The notes under the pieces were generated by a model. It saw nothing but the letters and a program-made list of their open reading frames with translations. It ran no database searches and was not told the DNA's origin. The position numbers and the translations under genes were made by a program. 39,430 nucleotides of DNA from Gammaproteobacteria bacterium (GTDB lineage: Bacteria > Pseudomonadota > Gammaproteobacteria > Eutrophobiales > Eutrophobiaceae): assembly GCA_026710545.1 (NCBI GenBank), contig JAPOQU010000094.1, positions 1 to 39,430 of the forward strand. The letters are read 5' to 3'. Of this stretch, positions 35,860-39,430 are shown one piece after another. How positions within the stretch are numbered: the stretch's first letter is position 1; every line of letters begins with the position of its first letter.

Positions 35860-38169
35860 TCATAATTTCTTTCTGTCGACAGCCATCAACAACGGCGGGA
35901 GCAGCAGGAAATCGGCGATGAGAGCGAAGGTAATTGTGCCTGTTACCATCAGGCCCAGCGTCCAACTGACCTGGAACCCGGATAGAGTGAATACCAGGAA
36001 CCCCGCAACCAGGGCCAGGGTGGTGGTACACAAGGCAGGGCCCACGGTGCGAAAAGTGTAACGCACGGCCTCCTCTGCCGGCTGGCCCTGGCGCCGGGCC
36101 TTCAAATACTTGCTCAGGAAATGAGTGGTGTCATCCACGATGATGCCGAACGCAATCGCAGTCATCACGGAACCGGCAAGACCCACTTGTCCGACCAGGT
36201 AGCCCCACAGGCCGAAGCTCATCAGCGCCGGCAGGAAGTTGGGGACAAGACTGATCAAGCCCAGGCGCACGCTTTTGAACACCCAGATAAAAATGAAGGA
36301 AATCAGGGCCATGGCGATAATTGTGGCGCGCAGCATGCTGTTGATGTTGCGCTGGGACAGGTGGGCAAAAGTGATGCTGATACCCGTTGCAGGAGTCGCA
36401 AGATCGGGCGTATTGGCAAGCAGCCAATCATACGCGCGGGCGTCCAGGTCGCGCAAATTCTGGGACGACATGTGGCCGCGCGCCACGACAGTCATGCGGG
36501 TGGAGGATTTGGCGATGTCGATACGGTTGTTGAGATCGCTTCCGAACGGCAGGGAAAGCTCATACAACAGCAGGTATTGCGCGGCGAGCTCCGGGTTGTC
36601 CGGCAACCGGTAAAAGGCCGGGTCGTCGCCGTGCATGTTCCTGTTCAGGCGTTTCATGATGTCCGGGAAGGCCCGCACGTGGGACACCTCGGGCTGCTCC
36701 CGGTACCAGCGGGCGAAGGCATCGACAGAAGCCAGGTAGCCGGAGTCGGTGATGCCGCCTTCGCGCCCGGACTCAAGGGAGTACTCCAGGGTTTCCATAC
36801 CGGTCAGGTTTTCGATCACAAAGTCGGTATCGCGCCTGAACTGGTAACGCTCATCGAAATATTGTGTCCAGTTGTCGGTCAACTCGTTGCGGGGAATGCC
36901 TGCGGCCAGGGCAATTGCCAGCAGGGTGAAGAAGCAAAACAGGAACGTGCGGCGCTCGATGACGAATGCGCCGAAGCGGTCGAAGAAACCGGGGCGTTCG
37001 GCGCTGACCCGGCGCGCGCGTAACGGCAGGATTGACAGCAAGGCCGGCAACAGGGTCATGGTGTAGATAAAAGCCCACAACACGCCAAACGCCACGAGAT
37101 TGCCCAGCACGTGAAATGGCGGCGAATCCGAGGAATTCAGGGTGAGGAACCCGGCCGCGGTCGTGGCCGAGGTGAGAAATACCGGCCAGGCATTGCTGCG
37201 CACCGATTCGATAATCGCCTGGTTTTTATCCAGGCCGCGACCCAGACCCGCCAACGCGGCCGTGATGACGTGGATGGAATCGGCGACGGCAATGGTCATG
37301 ACGATAATCGGCACGCCGGCATTGATGGGGGTGAACACCGTGCCGATCCAACCGGCAAAGCCAGCCGTTGTGTTCACGGTAAACATTACCAGGAGCATGG
37401 TTGCCAGGGTGCCGAACGCGGAACGCAACAGCACGGCGGTGACAACCAGGATGACAAGAAATACAACCGGCGTCAGTTTCTCCGTATCATCCTTGGTGGT
37501 CTCCCCGAAAGCGCGGTTCAGGACAACGTTACCGGTGAGGTAATAATCGATGTCCTGGTGGTTTGTGCGTAACTCATCCAGCAGGGTGTGGATATAATCG
37601 GTGATCTCAACCACCGCGGCGTCGGGATTTTCCGGCAGGGCGAAGGTAATCGCCATGCCGGCCACGCGCCCGTCACGGGCGACCAGGCGCCCGGCAACTT
37701 CGGTTGCATTCAACGCAATGTCTTCGACTCTCTTCAGGTCGGCATCGCTCAGGGATTGTGCGTCATCGACCAGCGGCTCGACCACCAGGTCGTCTCCGAA
37801 CGACTCGCTGTGGTTGTAATTGGTCAATGAGTCGACCCGGGTGGAATAAGGCGCGCGCCATGCAGCGTCGGTCAACTCCTCAACCGCAGCGAGCGTCTCA
37901 CGGGTGAACACCGAGCCCTCCCCGGGGGCAATGGCAATCAGCGCGGTATTGGATTCGGTGTAAGTGGCTTCCAGGGCATCAAACGCGGCAAGTTGCGGAT
38001 TTCCTTCGTCAAACAGGCTGCGGTAGTCGTTGGTGACGCCTATGAAGCGGACGCCTCCTGTCATCACCAGCATGATCAACGTCGCGCTTACAAGGACCAA
38101 CCAGCGATGCCGCAAAATGGCGTCGATGTAACGGTCCAGCAGCAAAGGTATCTTCAAATTATCACTCAT
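35860..38169 (-). CDS. MMPL/RND-superfamily exporter
   Basis: This 769-residue inner-membrane protein has two halves. Each has one membrane helix, a large periplasmic loop, then a bundle of about five helices. The family proton-relay aspartates occur in VADSIHVI (first half) and VDDTTHFLSKYL (second half). The size and layout fit the HpnN/MmpL-type RND proteins that move lipids or hydrophobic compounds, rather than tripartite drug pumps of about 1040 residues. It leads a three-gene set with the LolA-like and barrel proteins. Substrate cannot be told from sequence; no hopanoid genes are in view. Confidence 0.92.
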   Translation of the reverse strand: MSDNLKIPLLLDRYIDAILRHRWLVLVSATLIMLVMTGGVRFIGVTNDYRSLFDEGNPQLAAFDALEATYTESNTALIAIAPGEGSVFTRETLAAVEELTDAAWRAPYSTRVDSLTNYNHSESFGDDLVVEPLVDDAQSLSDADLKRVEDIALNATEVAGRLVARDGRVAGMAITFALPENPDAAVVEITDYIHTLLDELRTNHQDIDYYLTGNVVLNRAFGETTKDDTEKLTPVVFLVILVVTAVLLRSAFGTLATMLLVMFTVNTTAGFAGWIGTVFTPINAGVPIIVMTIAVADSIHVITAALAGLGRGLDKNQAIIESVRSNAWPVFLTSATTAAGFLTLNSSDSPPFHVLGNLVAFGVLWAFIYTMTLLPALLSILPLRARRVSAERPGFFDRFGAFVIERRTFLFCFFTLLAIALAAGIPRNELTDNWTQYFDERYQFRRDTDFVIENLTGMETLEYSLESGREGGITDSGYLASVDAFARWYREQPEVSHVRAFPDIMKRLNRNMHGDDPAFYRLPDNPELAAQYLLLYELSLPFGSDLNNRIDIAKSSTRMTVVARGHMSSQNLRDLDARAYDWLLANTPDLATPATGISITFAHLSQRNINSMLRATIIAMALISFIFIWVFKSVRLGLISLVPNFLPALMSFGLWGYLVGQVGLAGSVMTAIAFGIIVDDTTHFLSKYLKARRQGQPAEEAVRYTFRTVGPALCTTTLALVAGFLVFTLSGFQVSWTLGLMVTGTITFALIADFLLLPPLLMAVDRKKL

Positions 38170-38474
38170 GGGACAGATATGGGAATATAACCACCGGAAA
38201 ATCCTTGATCACCATTTTTGCGAAAGCGCCGAGTCCGCACTATCCGGAAGTTTGTAACTTATACCCCGTTCCTCATAATTTGAGATTTCGGTGTGTATTG
38301 TAGAGTGTCTGCGAGTTTATCACCAATAAGAGCGCGGGACAAACGGTGAACCTTACGCACCAGCTTCCCGGAATCGGGGCCTTCCGTATTCACCAATGTC
38401 GGGGCGGCGTTTGACATTCCCTTCAAACCGTTTTGATTATATACTTCCCACTTTTGGCATAGGAGATCCTGATC
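38170..38474. other. Intergenic gap between divergent RND and oxygenase genes
   Basis: This 305-nt gap has no coding frame I can support. Its right part holds the promoter for the oxygenase gene. No convincing promoter for the RND gene is visible, though AT-rich TTATATTC lies about 15 nt before its start. Confidence 0.5.
38411..38440 (+). promoter_or_regulatory. Promoter of the DUF2236 oxygenase gene
   Basis: A perfect -35 TTGACA (38411-38416) is followed by an 18-nt spacer and -10 GATTAT (38435-38440). The start would lie near 38447, leaving a leader of about 28 nt with AGGAG at 38461-38465 before the ATG at 38475. Confidence 0.6.
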
Positions 38475-39430
38475 ATGCTGAACGCCCCGTCAGCATATGT
38501 TGACGGCTACACCAAGGCGCGCGCCGTCGACCATGAGGCTGCGGACAACTACATCGCCCACACCCGTATAGGCGACCCGGTCATGGACGCGGTGGTGGAA
38601 GAAATGGCGCCGCTGCCTCGGGAACAGATCCACAAGTTCATTCGAGCGGGGATGGATGAGGATCGCGACGGTTTGCGCAATGCGCCGCAAGCGTTGCGCG
38701 ACTTCTTCATTGACGCACCGCAGCCTGACCCGGACTGGCTTGACCACGACGCCTTCGAACCGGGCATCCTCGCCTTTCAAAGAAACTCGGTCCTCATCCT
38801 TTCGGCTTTCGTCACGGGTGTGCTGATTGACGGTTTTTCAACCCTGATAAGCAAATCTTTCGTGGAAACCGGGCGCATATTCGAAAATGGCGTGTGGCGG
38901 CTCAAGCAGAACAACCGTCACCAGGTGGAAATATTCTTTCCCGGCGGGCTGGAACGGTACGGCGAGGGTTGGAAATTGTCGGTCCGCATCCGGTTTGTGC
39001 ACGCGCAGGTCCGGTGGCTGCTGGGACAGACCGCGGAATGGGAACACGACGCCGTGGGCGTGCCGCTCAGCGCCGCGCACATGGGCTACTCGATCGCTTG
39101 TTTCGCGGCGCGCACTGTCAAACACTCGGAGGCGCTGGGAGCCCGTTACAGCACCGAGGAGCGCGCCAGTTTCCACGACGTCTGGCGCTACGCCGGTTAT
39201 CTCATGGGTATCCCCGAGACCATCCTCTTTGCCGATGAGAGCCACGCACTGCACATGTACCGGATCGGGTCCCTTTGTGAGCCTCCTCCTACCGAGGATG
39301 CGATCATCATGACCAATGCGTTGATCAACTCCGCGCCGCTGGTGGCGAACATTACTGATCCGGACGAACGGCGTCAGTTGGTGAGGAACGTCATCTACCC
39401 CATTTCGCGGGCGCTGGTGGGCAACAAGCT
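38475..39430 (+). CDS. DUF2236 / MpaB-type oxygenase family protein (partial, 3' end outside)
   Basis: The open frame runs from ATG 38475 to the window edge, 318 codons with no stop. It contains the family features FQRNSVLILSAFVTGVLIDG, VRIRFVHAQVRWLL (with the conserved His in RFxHAxVR that is the likely haem ligand) and the segment DVWRYAGYLMGIP. The family (PF09995) includes rubber oxygenase Lcp, a b-type haem dioxygenase, and fungal MpaB. No signal peptide is seen, so it is probably cytoplasmic. AGGAG sits 9 nt before the start. Its link to the neighbouring exporter cluster is unproven. Confidence 0.85.
   Translation, partial: MLNAPSAYVDGYTKARAVDHEAADNYIAHTRIGDPVMDAVVEEMAPLPREQIHKFIRAGMDEDRDGLRNAPQALRDFFIDAPQPDPDWLDHDAFEPGILAFQRNSVLILSAFVTGVLIDGFSTLISKSFVETGRIFENGVWRLKQNNRHQVEIFFPGGLERYGEGWKLSVRIRFVHAQVRWLLGQTAEWEHDAVGVPLSAAHMGYSIACFAARTVKHSEALGARYSTEERASFHDVWRYAGYLMGIPETILFADESHALHMYRIGSLCEPPPTEDAIIMTNALINSAPLVANITDPDERRQLVRNVIYPISRALVGNK

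Noticed and set aside
36121..37023. A 300-codon plus-strand frame opposite the RND gene
   Set aside because: It is antisense to a gene with clear RND motifs. Its composition (His, Gln and Gly rich) is typical of a shadow frame.

Overview
The window is chromosomal DNA of a gammaproteobacterium, probably uncultured; I cannot place it below class. The main evidence is a long conserved core cluster in gammaproteobacterial order, a MutH endonuclease (a family largely confined to this class), GlnD, a full lipid A set, and BamA/Skp/RseP. The order frr-uppS-cdsA-dxr-rseP-bamA matches the arrangement I know from Pseudomonas-type genomes rather than E. coli (frr-dxr-uppS-cdsA).

Region 1 (1-1346, minus strand) is accessory. 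A Phd/YefM-type antitoxin with a strong promoter is followed by a PIN-type toxin broken after about 11 codons by a structured insertion that runs off the left edge. A HugZ-family haem-utilisation protein lies upstream.

Region 2 (1526-22710, minus strand) is a near-continuous essential block. In transcription order it reads rpsB-tsf-pyrH-frr-uppS-cdsA-dxr-rseP-bamA-skp-lpxD-fabZ-lpxA-lpxB-rnhB-dnaE-accA-tilS. It covers translation, UMP synthesis, undecaprenyl-PP, CDP-diacylglycerol and isoprenoid synthesis, outer-membrane assembly, lipid A synthesis, replication, fatty-acid initiation and tRNA-Ile modification. Many genes overlap by 1-17 nt. RpsB carries a tail of about 265 residues, first acidic, then Ala/Lys/Thr/Pro-rich and histone-H1-like.

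Region 3 (22849-28401, plus strand) is divergent from rpsB: map, glnD, mutH, dusA. Paired inverted copies of a repeat with the core ATCCGCAGATGACGCAGATTA flank mutH on both sides. A third pair sits between lpxB and rnhB. The repeats encode the last residues and stop codons of both LpxB and MutH (SADDAD-stop).

Region 4 (28472-33617, plus strand) is an envelope operon. It has a periplasmic FKBP prolyl isomerase, a small TPR protein, the tail-specific protease Prc and a cytochrome c'. A small membrane protein with three HGIKGE-type repeats and a di-haem cytochrome c follow. The 3' end of the last gene lies inside a REP-like inverted repeat.

Region 5 (33626-39430) is a minus-strand RND/MMPL exporter, LolA-like protein and outer-membrane barrel cluster, followed by a plus-strand DUF2236/MpaB-type oxygenase cut by the window edge. 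A 37-nt sequence at the break in the toxin gene recurs (32/37 identical) between the exporter and LolA-like genes, each time directly after a stem-loop. It looks like the end of an unclassified element.

I saw no tRNA, rRNA or CRISPR array.
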